From Streptomyces humi (GTDB taxonomy: Bacteria > Actinomycetota > Actinomycetes > Streptomycetales > Streptomycetaceae), in contig NZ_LBMU02000023.1 in assembly GCF_001005085.2 (NCBI RefSeq), positions 372,001 through 436,000 of the forward strand: a DNA stretch of 64,000 bases, read 5' to 3'. The notes under the pieces are model-generated. The model did no database searches. It was given only the letters and a program-made list of their open reading frames with translations, and was not told where the DNA came from. The number at the start of each line of letters is the position of its first letter. The first letter of the stretch is position 1. Below, one piece after another: positions 1 through 7,945 of the stretch. The position numbers and the translations under genes are program-made.

Positions 1-395
1 CGGTCAGCGGCGCCGCCGTCGGCACCGGCTACCACGTGGCCGGCGGCATGTGGTCCAGCGGTTACCACACGGGCGTCGACTTCGTCGTCCCGACCGGTAC
101 CCCCGTGAAGGCCGTCGGCGAAGGCACGGTCGTCACGGCCGGGTGGGGCGGTGCCTACGGCAACCAGGTCGTCATCCGGCTCGCCGACGGCTACTACGCC
201 CAGTACGGCCACCTCTCCGCGCTCTCCGTCTCGGCCGGCCAGACCGTGACCGCGGGCCAGCAGATCGGCCTCTCCGGCGCGACCGGCAACGTGACCGGGC
301 CGCACCTCCACTTCGAGATCCGCACCACCCCCGACTACGGCTCGGACGTGGACCCGGTCGGCTACCTCCGCTCGAAGGGCCTCGCCGTCGGCTGA
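1..395 (+). CDS. M23 family metallopeptidase, C-terminal part (5' end outside window)
   Basis: This is the catalytic end of a LytM/M23 zinc peptidase that cleaves peptidoglycan cross-bridges outside the cell. The reading frame is open from position 3 and ends at a TGA at 393-395, so the signal peptide and any N-terminal repeats lie upstream of the window. The zinc and catalytic signature is complete: HTGVD (His and Asp ligands), GHLS, and the GPHLHFE motif. The segment SAGQTVTAGQQIGLSG is typical of the lysostaphin-like barrel. A strong hairpin at 423-460 ends the transcript. Only about 130 residues are visible, so the substrate and the full domain order cannot be told. Confidence 0.93.
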   Translation, partial: VSGAAVGTGYHVAGGMWSSGYHTGVDFVVPTGTPVKAVGEGTVVTAGWGGAYGNQVVIRLADGYYAQYGHLSALSVSAGQTVTAGQQIGLSGATGNVTGPHLHFEIRTTPDYGSDVDPVGYLRSKGLAVG

Positions 396-422
396 CGGGG
401 GCCCACTGGTCTGACACGCACT

Positions 423-460
423 CCGAAGGCCGGACCCCGATCCCCGGGTCCGGCCTTCGG
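423..460 (+). terminator. Rho-independent-type hairpin after the M23 gene
   Basis: A perfect 15-base stem (423-437 pairs with 446-460) with an 8-base loop lies 27 bases after the M23 stop codon. There is no T-tract, as is common in actinobacteria. It separates the peptidase from the following DUF6250 gene. Confidence 0.8.
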
Positions 461-536
461 TATGTCCATCTCGTGGCGCGGACGTGTCAGGTGTCGACAG
501 CGAAGGTCCGGCCACGGCACAGTGATCCCGTTGGGT

Positions 537-548
537 GAAAGCGCTTTC
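537..548. promoter_or_regulatory. cre-like palindromic operator GAAAGCGCTTTC
   Basis: A perfect 12-base palindrome, GAAAGCGCTTTC, lies 34 bases before the probable ATG of the DUF6250 gene. A central CG flanked by AAG/CTT is the hallmark of LacI/GalR-family operators, including catabolite cre sites. Its position suggests control of the downstream secreted protein by a sugar-responsive LacI-type repressor encoded elsewhere; no LacI gene was found in this window. Confidence 0.55.
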
Positions 549-582
549 CGACCTCTTCGTCACGCCGGAAGGAACCTGCCGT

Positions 583-1299
583 ATGACGACCACCCGCCGA
601 CTCTTCGGAGCCCTGGCCGCCGGAGCCGCCCTCGCGGCCCTCGCCCCCGTCACGCCCGCGAGCGCCGCACCCCGCCATCGCCGCCTGCTCGCCCACGACG
701 ACTTCCGCCACGGCCTGGGCCAGTGGTCCGTGGAACTGGAGCAGGGCGGGACGGTCGCCGCGAGGGACGGGCTCCTCGAGGTCGACGTGCCCGCCGGGGC
801 GACGATCTGGTTCCGGCGCCGGCTCGAAGGGCCGTACGTCCTGGAGTACACCGCCACACCGGTCTCGGCGGGCGGCCCCGACGACCGCGTCTCCGACCTC
901 AACAACTTCTGGAACGCCACCGACGTCCGCTCCCCGGGCGACCTGTTCGCCACCCCGCGGCACGGAGCGCTCGCCGAGTACGACTACCTCACGACGTACT
1001 ACGCCGGCTACGGGGCCAACTACAACACCACGACCCGGCTGCGCCGTTACGTCGGCGAGCCCGGCGTCCGGCCGCTGGTCTACGACTACACCGAACCGCT
1101 GCTCGTGGCGAACGAACCCAATCACGTCCGGATCGTCTCCGACGGCCCGGTGGTCCGCTGGTGGAACAACGGACGGCTGGTGTTCGACTACACCGACCCG
1201 CAGCCGTACACAGGCGGGCACTTCGCCTTCCGGACCACCTGGAGCCACTTTCTGATCAGCGACTTCCGGGTCTGGGGATCATCGCGTCAACGTCCCTGA
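583..1299 (+). CDS. Secreted DUF6250 family protein
   Basis: This is an exported protein of about 238 residues. The N terminus TTRRLFGALAAG, followed by an Ala-rich stretch ending near ASA, looks like a twin-arginine-like or Sec signal peptide. The mature part has the DDFRHGLGQWSVE opening and many aromatic beta-strand motifs (NNFWNAT, YDYLTTYYAGYG, RFRTTWSHF-like end, DFRVWG) found in the DUF6250 family, which resembles concanavalin-like sugar-binding folds. I prefer the ATG at 583 because GGAAGGAAC precedes it and the signal peptide then starts cleanly; a GTG at 535 would add 16 residues and overlap the palindromic operator. A role in extracellular polysaccharide handling is inferred from the fold and operator. 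No catalytic residues can be named. Confidence 0.7.
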   Translation: MTTTRRLFGALAAGAALAALAPVTPASAAPRHRRLLAHDDFRHGLGQWSVELEQGGTVAARDGLLEVDVPAGATIWFRRRLEGPYVLEYTATPVSAGGPDDRVSDLNNFWNATDVRSPGDLFATPRHGALAEYDYLTTYYAGYGANYNTTTRLRRYVGEPGVRPLVYDYTEPLLVANEPNHVRIVSDGPVVRWWNNGRLVFDYTDPQPYTGGHFAFRTTWSHFLISDFRVWGSSRQRP

Positions 1300-1318
1300 C
1301 CGGAGCCTTATTCCGGGC

Positions 1319-1347
1319 TTGGCAAAGTATTTAAAAGTGTCTTATCT
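1319..1347 (+). promoter_or_regulatory. Vegetative-type promoter for the SGNH hydrolase
   Basis: TTGGCA at 1319-1324, a 17-base spacer, then TTATCT at 1342-1347, inside an AT-rich island that is rare in this window. It fits a HrdB-type promoter with transcription starting near 1354, about 58 bases before the GTG start. Confidence 0.5.
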
Positions 1348-1411
1348 CACCGATCGTCAACCCCTTATTACGGTCGCGTAGGTCACAGTCAAAGGTGAAT
1401 CATGGTCCGAT

Positions 1412-2230
1412 GTGGCAGACGATTCGAAGAGTGACAACGCATCAGTGATCGGGTCGTACGTGGCGCTGGGGGACAGCTTCAGCGAGGGCGTCGGCGACCC
1501 GGGGCCCGACGGGGCGATGGTCGGCTGGGCCGACCGGTTCGCGGTACTGCTGTCGGACCGGCGGCCCGAGGGCGACTTCGCGTACACCAACCTCGCCGTC
1601 CGCGGGAAACTCCTCGACCAGATCGTGGCGGACCAGGTGCCGCAGGCCCTGGAACTCGCCCCGGATCTGGTCTCCTTCTGTGCGGGCGGCAACGACATCA
1701 TCCGTCCCGGCACCGACCCGGACGAGGTGGCCGAGCGGTTCGAGCGGGCCGTGGTCCGGCTGACCGGGGCCGTCGGCACGGTCATGGTGACCACCGGGTT
1801 CGACACTCGCAACGTGCCCGTGCTCAAGCACCTGCGCGGCAAGATCGCCACGTACAACGGCCATGTCCGGGCCATCGCCGACCGGTACGGCTGCCCGGTG
1901 CTCGACCTGTGGTCCCTGAAGACCGTGCAGGACCGGCGGGCCTGGGACGACGACCGGCTGCACCTGTCACCCGAGGGCCACACGCGTGTGGCGCTGCGCG
2001 CCGGTCAGGTGCTCGGCCTGGAGACCCCGGCCGACCCCGACCAGCCATGGCCCCCGCTGCCGCCCCGCGGCACCCTGGAGGTCCGTCGCGACGACGTGCA
2101 CTGGGCCCGGGAGTACCTGGTCCCGTGGATCGGACGCCGGCTGCGCGGCGAGTCGTCCGGCGACCATGTGACGGCCAAGGGCGCGCTCTCCCCGGACGAC
2201 ATCAAGATGCGGATCGCCTCCGTCGCCTGA
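1412..2230 (+). CDS. SGNH/GDSL hydrolase family protein
   Basis: This is a 272-residue cytoplasmic-looking esterase or lipase of the SGNH superfamily. The four blocks are present: GDS at residues 20-22 with the catalytic Ser22, the block II Gly in AVRG (about 65), GGN at 92-94, and DDRLHLSPEGH near 179-190 carrying the catalytic Asp and His. No signal peptide precedes block I. GTG 1412 is the first in-frame start after the AT-rich promoter; a GTG at 1445 is another possibility. The natural substrate is unknown. The gene stands alone between a promoter and a repeat/terminator region. Confidence 0.85.
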   Translation: MADDSKSDNASVIGSYVALGDSFSEGVGDPGPDGAMVGWADRFAVLLSDRRPEGDFAYTNLAVRGKLLDQIVADQVPQALELAPDLVSFCAGGNDIIRPGTDPDEVAERFERAVVRLTGAVGTVMVTTGFDTRNVPVLKHLRGKIATYNGHVRAIADRYGCPVLDLWSLKTVQDRRAWDDDRLHLSPEGHTRVALRAGQVLGLETPADPDQPWPPLPPRGTLEVRRDDVHWAREYLVPWIGRRLRGESSGDHVTAKGALSPDDIKMRIASVA

Positions 2231-2320
2231 GGTGCGTACGTGGGGTGCGCGGGTGTCGCCCGAGGTGCGTACGTGGGGTGCGGGTGTCGCCCGAGGTGCG
2301 CACGTGCGGTGCGGGTAAGG
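2229..2320. repeat. Three imperfect tandem repeats of about 31 bases
   Basis: Three consecutive units beginning GAGGTGCG(T/C)ACGTG lie at 2229, 2262 and 2293 (33, 31 and about 28 bases). The first overlaps the TGA stop of the SGNH gene. The units look like a minisatellite in the intergenic space before the convergent terminator. Confidence 0.7.
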
Positions 2321-2348
2321 GGTGTCCTTCTTGCGGGGCGCCCCTTAC
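2315..2348. terminator. Bidirectional terminator between convergent genes
   Basis: GTAAGGGG at 2315-2322 pairs with CCCCTTAC at 2341-2348 across an 18-base loop. It lies between the convergent SGNH and TetR genes, and the TetR stop codon (TAA on the minus strand) is inside the stem. Confidence 0.55.
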
Positions 2349-2947
2349 TCCTCGCCGGGCAGGCCCAGTTCGCGGGCCAACGCCTCGTCCACCCACTGCT
2401 GAGCCCGGGCCCGTGGTACGGCGCCCGGGTACGACGTGAGCTGTACGGCGAGCCCGTCGAGCAGCGCCGTCAGCCGCAGTGCCGCCGCCGCCGGGTCGGG
2501 GCACCGGAACTCACCGGCGGCCACCCCCTCGGTCACGACCTCGGCGATCGCCGCCTTCCACTGCTGGTCCAGCTCCTTGGTGACATCCCGCAGGGCGGGC
2601 TCGCGCAGGGCCACCGCCCAGCCCTCGATCCACAGCCGCCAGCCCTTGGCCTGCCCGGTCGGCGCGTACCAGCGCACCGCCGCCCGCAGCCGGCGCAGCG
2701 CCGACGTCCGGCGGCCGAGCAGCTTGCGCAGATGGGCCAGATCGCCCTCGGCGGCATAGGTGAAGGCGGCGGCGACCAGCTTCTCCTTCGTCGAGAAGTG
2801 GTAGAGCACCAGCGCGTTGCTCACGCCGAGGGCCGACGCGACATCGGCGATCCGCACCGCCGCCACGCCCCGCGCCTCGATCTGTTCGATGGCGGCCCGC
2901 AGCAGTTCCTCGCGCCGCTCGGCCACACTCAACCGCACTCTCGCCAC
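2345..2947 (-). CDS. TetR/AcrR family transcriptional regulator
   Basis: This is a 200-residue one-component repressor. The N-terminal helix-turn-helix spans roughly residues 10-60 (RIADVASALGVSNALVLYHFSTKEKL), and the remainder is an all-helical ligand-binding domain of the BetI-like C-terminal type. The GTG start at 2947 is supported by a TAnnnT box (ACCCTA on the plus strand, 2954-2959) exactly six bases upstream, which points to a leaderless mRNA. The gene has no adjacent same-strand partner and faces the GNAT gene across 42 bases, so its target cannot be inferred from context beyond probable autoregulation. Confidence 0.88.
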   Translation of the reverse strand: MARVRLSVAERREELLRAAIEQIEARGVAAVRIADVASALGVSNALVLYHFSTKEKLVAAAFTYAAEGDLAHLRKLLGRRTSALRRLRAAVRWYAPTGQAKGWRLWIEGWAVALREPALRDVTKELDQQWKAAIAEVVTEGVAAGEFRCPDPAAAALRLTALLDGLAVQLTSYPGAVPRARAQQWVDEALARELGLPGEE

Positions 2948-2989
2948 GCGGTCACCCTAATCGGTCGCCCCACCGCCCGCGTTGCCGTC

Positions 2990-3517
2990 TCAGGACAGCG
3001 GCAGCCGCATGAGCGTCAGGTCCAGCCAGCGGCCGAACTTGGTGCCCACCTCCCGGACCGTGCCCGCGTGCTCGAAGCCGAACCGTTCGTGCAGCCGGAC
3101 GGAGGAGGTGTTACGGGCCTCGATCCCGGCGATCATCACATGGTGGCCGGCCTCCCGGGCCGCGACGACGAGGCCGGCCAGCAGCGCGGAGCCGACACCG
3201 AGGCCCTGCCTGCCCTCGCGCACGTAGACGGAGTTCTCCACCGTGTGCCGGTAGCCGTCCAGGGCGCGCCACGGGCCGTAGACCGCGAATCCCGCCACCT
3301 CGCCCGGCGCGTCCGCCACTTCGGCCACGAGCGCCGATCCGCGCTCCAGGTGCGCCGCGAACCAGGCCGCCCCCTCGGCCGCGGTCTGCGGGGTCTCGGT
3401 CCACAGCGCGGTCGAGTGCTCGACGGCGTGGTTGCGGATCGCCCGCACCGCCTCCGCGTCCCGGGCTTCCGCCGGACGGACCGTCACCGCCGGGTTTCTC
3501 TCGTATATTGGATTCAT
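2990..3517 (-). CDS. GNAT family N-acetyltransferase, phosphinothricin acetyltransferase-like
   Basis: This 175-residue acetyl-CoA-dependent acetyltransferase covers one GNAT domain. The acetyl-CoA pyrophosphate loop is RQGLGVGSALL, and NTSSVRLHERFGFEHAGT is the motif seen in PAT/Bar-like and amino-acid analogue acetyltransferases. Family members detoxify phosphinothricin or methionine sulfoximine, but the substrate here is not proven. The frame is open to 3829, yet the ATG at 3517 gives the expected family length. That ATG interlocks with the ATG of the divergent XRE regulator (CAT at 3515-3517, ATG at 3516-3518). A TACTAT box seven bases upstream suggests a leaderless transcript controlled by the same short region as its neighbour. 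Confidence 0.85.
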   Translation of the reverse strand: MNPIYERNPAVTVRPAEARDAEAVRAIRNHAVEHSTALWTETPQTAAEGAAWFAAHLERGSALVAEVADAPGEVAGFAVYGPWRALDGYRHTVENSVYVREGRQGLGVGSALLAGLVVAAREAGHHVMIAGIEARNTSSVRLHERFGFEHAGTVREVGTKFGRWLDLTLMRLPLS

Positions 3518-3530
3518 GTCCAACATAGTA
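3504..3530. promoter_or_regulatory. Divergent leaderless promoter pair with overlapping start codons
   Basis: On the plus strand TATATT (3504-3509) lies six bases before ATG 3516. On the minus strand TACTAT (plus-strand 3530-3525) lies seven bases before ATG 3517. The start codons share two bases. An inverted repeat TTGGA-N6-TCCAA is centred on them, so one bound regulator could block both promoters. Confidence 0.6.
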
Positions 3531-4118
3531 GATCCCGCGGCGGACGTTCTGGTGGCACGGATCGCCGCCCGGGTCCGCACCGAACGCGAGCGCCGCCGCT
3601 GGACCCTCGCCCAGCTCGCGGACGCCTCCGGGGTCTCCCCGGCGATGATCAGCCGGATCGAGCGCGGCGAGAGCAGCCCGACGGCCGTCGTCCTCGGCAA
3701 GCTGTCCGCCGCCTTCCAGCTGAGCGTCGCCTCCCTGCTCGCCCTCGCCGAAGGCACGCCGGACCCCGAGCCCGACACGGCGGGAGTACGGCGCGGCGCC
3801 GACGCGGCCGAGTGGCGCGACCCCGGCACCGGCTACCGGCGCCGCCAGATCACCGGCCCCCGCTTCCCCGCGGAGATCGCCGAGATCCACCTGCCCGCCG
3901 GAGCGCGCGTCCCGTATCCGGCGGCGGCCTTCGCCTTCGTACGGCAGCTCGTCTGGGTCCTCGACGGGCACCTGACCTTCCACGACGGCGAGACGGTCCA
4001 CGAACTCGACGCCGGCGACACCCTCGAACTCGGCGCCCCCGCCGAGCGTGTCTTCGCCAACACCACCGACGCCGAATGCCGTTACGCCGTCGTCCTCACC
4101 CGCGACACCCGCCCGTGA
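3516..4118 (+). CDS. XRE family regulator with C-terminal cupin domain
   Basis: This is a 200-residue DNA-binding regulator. Residues about 15-70 form a Cro/XRE helix-turn-helix (WTLAQLADASGVSPAMISRIERGESSPT), and residues about 110-195 form a small cupin barrel (VLDGHLTFHDGETVHELDAGDTLEL) expected to bind a small ligand. The ATG at 3516 overlaps the divergent GNAT start, and no Shine-Dalgarno sequence is present, so translation is probably leaderless. The stop overlaps the GTG of the MFS gene (GTGA at 4115-4118), making a two-gene operon. The context suggests a regulator controlling an exporter and a drug- or amino-acid-modifying acetyltransferase. Confidence 0.9.
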   Translation: MSNIVDPAADVLVARIAARVRTERERRRWTLAQLADASGVSPAMISRIERGESSPTAVVLGKLSAAFQLSVASLLALAEGTPDPEPDTAGVRRGADAAEWRDPGTGYRRRQITGPRFPAEIAEIHLPAGARVPYPAAAFAFVRQLVWVLDGHLTFHDGETVHELDAGDTLELGAPAERVFANTTDAECRYAVVLTRDTRP

Positions 4119-5263
4119 GCCGCCCGCTGCCCCGGGGCGGCACGTTCCTGCTGGCCGTCGTGGCCGGCACGGCGATCGCGAACAACTACGCCCTCCAGCC
4201 CGCGCTCACCACCGTCGCCGCCGACCTGGACGTGCCGCTGTCCGTGATCGGCCTGGTCCCGACCGCCGCGCTGGCCGGCTGCACGGCCGGCTTCGCCCTG
4301 CTCCTGCCGCTCACCGACCACCTGGCCCCGAACCGGCTGGTCGCCGCCCAGCTGACCGCCCTGGCCGTCGCGCTGACACTCGCCGCGACCGCGCCCGGCC
4401 CCGCCGTCCTGCTGGCCGCCTATCTGCTGGCCGGCGCCGCGGCCAGCGTCGCGGCGCAGGCGAGCAACATCGCGGGCCGGCACGCCCCACCGGGCCGCGG
4501 TGGAACCGGGGTCGCCGTCGTGGCCGCCGGCATGTCGGCCGGCATCCTGCTGAGCCGGCTGGCGGGCGGCGCCCTCACCGACGCCCTCGGCTGGCGGCGG
4601 ATGCTCCTGGTCTTCGCCGTCATCGCCCTGCTCGGCGCGGCCGCCGCCGTGACCCTGCTGCCCCGGCACCGGCCCCCCGCCCGCGGCGGTTACCTCGCCA
4701 CCCTCAGGGCACTGCCGCCCCTGCTCCTGAAGCACCGGCGGCTGCGGCTCGCGGTCGCCACCGGAGCTCTCTGGTACCTCGCCTTCAACCTGGTCTGGAT
4801 CGCCCTGGCCCTGGCCCTCGCCGGGCCGCCCCACTCGCTGGGCCCGACCGCCATCGGCCTGTACAGCCTGGCCGGGCTCCTCGGTTTCGCCGTGCTCCCG
4901 CTCACCGGCCGGCTCACCGACCGGTACGGCCCGCGGACCGTGATCACCGGCGCCGTACTGGCCGCCGCGGCCGGCACCGGCCTGCTGGCCACCGGCCTGG
5001 ACACGCCCTGGGTCACCGCTCTCGGGCTCGCCGTCCTCGACGCCGGCTGCTTCGCCGCCCAGGCCGCCAACCAGAGCCGTGTCATCGCCCTGGACCCGGC
5101 CCGCTCAGGCAGCCTCAGCAGCGTCTACCTCGTCGTCTACTTCACCGTCGGCGCCCTCGGCGCGGCCGCCGCCGCACCCCTGCTCGACGCCTTCGGCTGG
5201 CCGGCCACCGCCCTCACGGCGCTCGCCGCGCTGCTCCTCGCCGCGGGACTCACGCGCCGCTGA
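4115..5263 (+). CDS. MFS transporter
   Basis: This is a 382-residue integral membrane protein with about 12 hydrophobic segments, a major facilitator permease. The loop after the sixth segment or so carries GGALTDALGWRRM, a motif-A-like signature, and a second copy appears as GRLTDRYGPRT. The GTG start overlaps the TGA of the XRE/cupin gene by GTGA, implying translational coupling. The longer upstream reading frame is a shadow of the regulator and the TetR region. The operon with a cupin regulator and the divergent acetyltransferase fits an efflux or metabolite-export role, but the substrate is unknown. Confidence 0.88.
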   Translation: MSRPLPRGGTFLLAVVAGTAIANNYALQPALTTVAADLDVPLSVIGLVPTAALAGCTAGFALLLPLTDHLAPNRLVAAQLTALAVALTLAATAPGPAVLLAAYLLAGAAASVAAQASNIAGRHAPPGRGGTGVAVVAAGMSAGILLSRLAGGALTDALGWRRMLLVFAVIALLGAAAAVTLLPRHRPPARGGYLATLRALPPLLLKHRRLRLAVATGALWYLAFNLVWIALALALAGPPHSLGPTAIGLYSLAGLLGFAVLPLTGRLTDRYGPRTVITGAVLAAAAGTGLLATGLDTPWVTALGLAVLDAGCFAAQAANQSRVIALDPARSGSLSSVYLVVYFTVGALGAAAAAPLLDAFGWPATALTALAALLLAAGLTRR

Positions 5264-5267
5264 CCCG

Positions 5268-6446
5268 TCAGCGGTACCAGCCGAACCGCTCCGCGATCAC
5301 CGGCAGCCGGTCGCTCACCAGGGCGTGCGCGGCGGCACGCGGCGTCGTGCCGTCGGACTCCGCGCGGTCCAGCATCAGCCCCACCAGAGCCCGCATGGAA
5401 CGCCGGGTGTGCGCGAACGCCTCGTCCGCGTCGGGGCCGATGTCGCCGAACAGGGTCCACCACCACCAGGCGTTGGTACCCGAGTTGACCACCACGTCCG
5501 GCAGTATCGTCACCCCGCGCGCGGTGAGCCGTTCCTCCGCCTCGGGCAGCACCGGCATGTTGGCCGCCTCCACGATCCAGCGGGCGGTGACCAGGTGCTC
5601 GTTGGCCGCGTCGATCGCGTACGACACCGCGGCGGGCACCAGCACCTCCGCGTCCGCGGCCAGCCAGGCGTCACCCGGCAGGTCGAGGTCGCCCGGACGC
5701 AGCGCCGCGCGGTCGACGGTGCCGTACGCGTCCCGCGCCCGCAGCAGCGCCTCGACGTCCAGCCCCCCGGGGTTGGCGACGGTGCCCTTGACGTCGGCGA
5801 CGGCCACCACCGTGAGCCCCGCGCAGGCGAGGAAGCGCGCCGTTGCCCCGCCCATCGTGCCGAGCCCCTGGACGGCGACCCGCGTCCCCCGGTACGGCAC
5901 CCCGGCGCGGTCCAGGGCCGTCAGCGCCGACTCGGCGACCCCGCAGCCGCCGGCCAGCTCGTCGAGACCGATGCCGTCCACCTCGACGGCGAAGGCGTCC
6001 GCCAGCCGCCGCCGGGCCGCCGTCTCGTCGTCCAGCAGCGGGTACACCGCCTGGACCGAGGAGACCAGCCCCGCCTCGGCGGCGGCCCGGTCCACCAGAT
6101 CCTGGGTGAGCCCGAGGTCCTCACCGGTGGTCCAGAAACTCTCGATGTACGGCCGCATGGCCCGCAGGTAGCGGACCAGCAGCGGGTACGCCCCAGGGTC
6201 CTGCGGATCGCAGTCGATACCGCCCTTGGCGCCGCCCAGCGGGACGTAGCGGCCCTCCGGGTTGTAGTGCAGGGCCTCCTTCATCGTCATCCCGCGCGCG
6301 AGCCCGGTCACCTCCTCCAGGGTGCAGCCCGGCCGCATCCGCAGACCGCCGCTGGCCACGCCCCGCACCAGCCGGTCGACGACCAGGAAGCCCTGGCGGC
6401 CGGTGACGTGGTCGGTCCAGACGAGAGACATCAGGGGAGCGGGCAC
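5268..6446 (-). CDS. Glu/Leu/Phe/Val dehydrogenase family protein
   Basis: This is a 392-residue NAD(P)-dependent amino acid dehydrogenase. The N-terminal dimerization and catalytic part contains GGLRMRPGCTLEEV, the first active-site Lys in MTMKEALH and the second in PLGGAKGGID. The Rossmann half begins at VAVQGLGTMGGATA. I chose GTG 6446, which has GAGGAG five bases upstream; longer starts lack this. An unusual run of four tryptophans follows NSGTNA near residues 328-331. Family members deaminate glutamate, leucine, valine or phenylalanine; specificity is not clear from the sequence. The gene converges on the MFS gene with four bases between stops. Confidence 0.88.
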   Translation of the reverse strand: MPAPLMSLVWTDHVTGRQGFLVVDRLVRGVASGGLRMRPGCTLEEVTGLARGMTMKEALHYNPEGRYVPLGGAKGGIDCDPQDPGAYPLLVRYLRAMRPYIESFWTTGEDLGLTQDLVDRAAAEAGLVSSVQAVYPLLDDETAARRRLADAFAVEVDGIGLDELAGGCGVAESALTALDRAGVPYRGTRVAVQGLGTMGGATARFLACAGLTVVAVADVKGTVANPGGLDVEALLRARDAYGTVDRAALRPGDLDLPGDAWLAADAEVLVPAAVSYAIDAANEHLVTARWIVEAANMPVLPEAEERLTARGVTILPDVVVNSGTNAWWWWTLFGDIGPDADEAFAHTRRSMRALVGLMLDRAESDGTTPRAAAHALVSDRLPVIAERFGWYR

Positions 6447-6587
6447 GGGGGCTCCTCGGGAGCTGTGTGAAGGAACGGTGTTACTGAACAGTGGGTCAGT
6501 ATTGGGAGGCGGGTGGTGCGGTGTCAACGCCGACCCCCGGAGGGGCCGACCATAATGGAGGACCTCGGCTATACCACTGGAGGTACC

Positions 6588-7775
6588 GTGACCGGTTCGA
6601 GTTCCCTGAGCTCCGGGCTCCGCGCGCTGCGGCCCGCCGCCTTCGGCGCGGACCCCGGCGGCGAGCGCCTGGCCCGCATCCAGGGCTCACCGCACTTCAA
6701 GGACGGTGTCTTCCAGAACCCCGGCGGCGTCGCCCGCACCCGGCCGTCGGGCTCCATGCTGGACTTCGCCAAGAAGTACTTCGAGAAGCAGGAGCGCGCC
6801 CGCCGCGCCCCCCGGGGCACCATCCCGGTGCACCCCACCACCGTCGCCGACCTCGCCAGGCCCGCGTCGAGCGGCCTGCGGGCGACCTGGACGGGCCACT
6901 CCAGCGTCCTCGCGGAGATCGACGGACACCGCGTCCTGTTCGACCCCGTCTGGGGCGAACGCTGCTCGCCGTTCCCCTTCGCCGGGCCCAGGCGGCTGCA
7001 CCCGGTGCCGCTGCCGCTCGCCGCGCTCGGCCCGGTCGACGTGGTGGTCATCTCGCACGACCACTACGACCACCTCGACCTGCCGACCATCAGGTCGCTG
7101 GCGGGCACGGACACCCTCTTCGCCGTGCCGCTCGGCGTCGGCGCCCACCTCGAACAGTGGGGCGTGTCCCCCGACCGGCTGCGCGAACTGGACTGGCACG
7201 AGGAGACCAAGGTCGGCGGGCTCACCCTGACGGCGACCCCCGCCCGGCACTTCTGCGGCCGTGGGCTGCGCAACACGCAGCACACCCTGTGGGCGTCCTG
7301 GGTCGTCGCCGGCGAACGGCACCGGATCTACCACAGCGGTGACACCGGCTACTTCGACGGCTTCAAGGACATCGGCGCGGACCACGGCCCGTTCGACCTG
7401 ACGATGATCCAGATCGGCGCGTACAGCGAGTACTGGCCCGACATACACATGACGCCGGCGGAGGGCATGCGCGCCCACCTCGACCTCCAGGGCGGACAGC
7501 CGCACGGCGTGCTGCTGCCGATCCACTGGGGCACCTTCAACCTCGCCCCGCACGCCTGGGCCGAGCCGGGGGAGTGGACCAGGGACGCCGGTGACGAGGC
7601 GGGCCAGGCGGTAGCCCTGCCGCGCCCCGGAGAGCCCTTCGAGCCGTCCGGGAAGCTGCCCGCCGACCCGTGGTGGCGTACGGTGTCGGCGCCGATCGCC
7701 CGGCCCTGGCGCCTCACGGTACGGCCAGGCAACGCGCCGGAACGGGAGGACCTCGACCTCGCGAGCGAGGCCTGA
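6588..7775 (+). CDS. MBL-fold metallohydrolase, NAPE-PLD/UlaG-like
   Basis: This 395-residue protein has a metallo-beta-lactamase fold. The zinc-site motif SHDHYDHLD is complete; further ligands appear in TPARHFCGR, YHSGDTGYF and LPIHWGTFN. The arrangement WTGHSSVL, GDTGY and PIHWGTF is that of the N-acyl-phosphatidylethanolamine phospholipase D-like branch. The N-terminal 80 residues are an extra segment typical of the bacterial members. The GTG at 6588 has TGGAGG five bases upstream; an in-frame ATG at 6555 sits inside a candidate -10 box (CATAAT, 6551-6556) and is less likely. Substrate is unknown. Confidence 0.87.
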   Translation: MTGSSSLSSGLRALRPAAFGADPGGERLARIQGSPHFKDGVFQNPGGVARTRPSGSMLDFAKKYFEKQERARRAPRGTIPVHPTTVADLARPASSGLRATWTGHSSVLAEIDGHRVLFDPVWGERCSPFPFAGPRRLHPVPLPLAALGPVDVVVISHDHYDHLDLPTIRSLAGTDTLFAVPLGVGAHLEQWGVSPDRLRELDWHEETKVGGLTLTATPARHFCGRGLRNTQHTLWASWVVAGERHRIYHSGDTGYFDGFKDIGADHGPFDLTMIQIGAYSEYWPDIHMTPAEGMRAHLDLQGGQPHGVLLPIHWGTFNLAPHAWAEPGEWTRDAGDEAGQAVALPRPGEPFEPSGKLPADPWWRTVSAPIARPWRLTVRPGNAPEREDLDLASEA

Positions 7776-7865
7776 CGGCGCCTGGGTGACGGCTGCCGTC
7801 ACCTATGTGGGCTTGGCGTGAAAATGGCGTGCATGCCCCTGCACGACCTGGGCAGGGGCACCGCC

Positions 7866-7914
7866 ATGAGCCATGAGCCATGAGCCATGAGCCATGAGCC
7901 ATGAGCCATGAGCC
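7866..7914. repeat. Seven perfect tandem copies of ATGAGCC
   Basis: Seven exact head-to-tail copies of the heptamer ATGAGCC run from 7866 to 7914, followed by a diverged eighth unit (ATGCGCA). Every unit contains ATG, and because seven is not a multiple of three all three frames are offered. The array lies directly upstream of the decayed DUF4037 gene. Confidence 0.95.
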
Positions 7915-7945
7915 ATGCGCATGTGCAACGCCCGCTTCCTTACCA

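Noticed and set aside
2240..4114. Upstream extension of the MFS frame by more than 600 codons
   Set aside because: It overlaps TetR, GNAT and XRE genes in other frames and encodes no hydrophobic or conserved sequence; the GTG at 4115 gives the right MFS start.
6483..6500. ACTGA-N8-TCAGT inverted repeat upstream of the amino acid dehydrogenase
   Set aside because: Five-base arms are too short to call an operator with confidence in a region of this length.
7866..7914. Heptamer array as a CRISPR
   Set aside because: Seven-base units without spacers cannot be a CRISPR array, and no cas gene is near.
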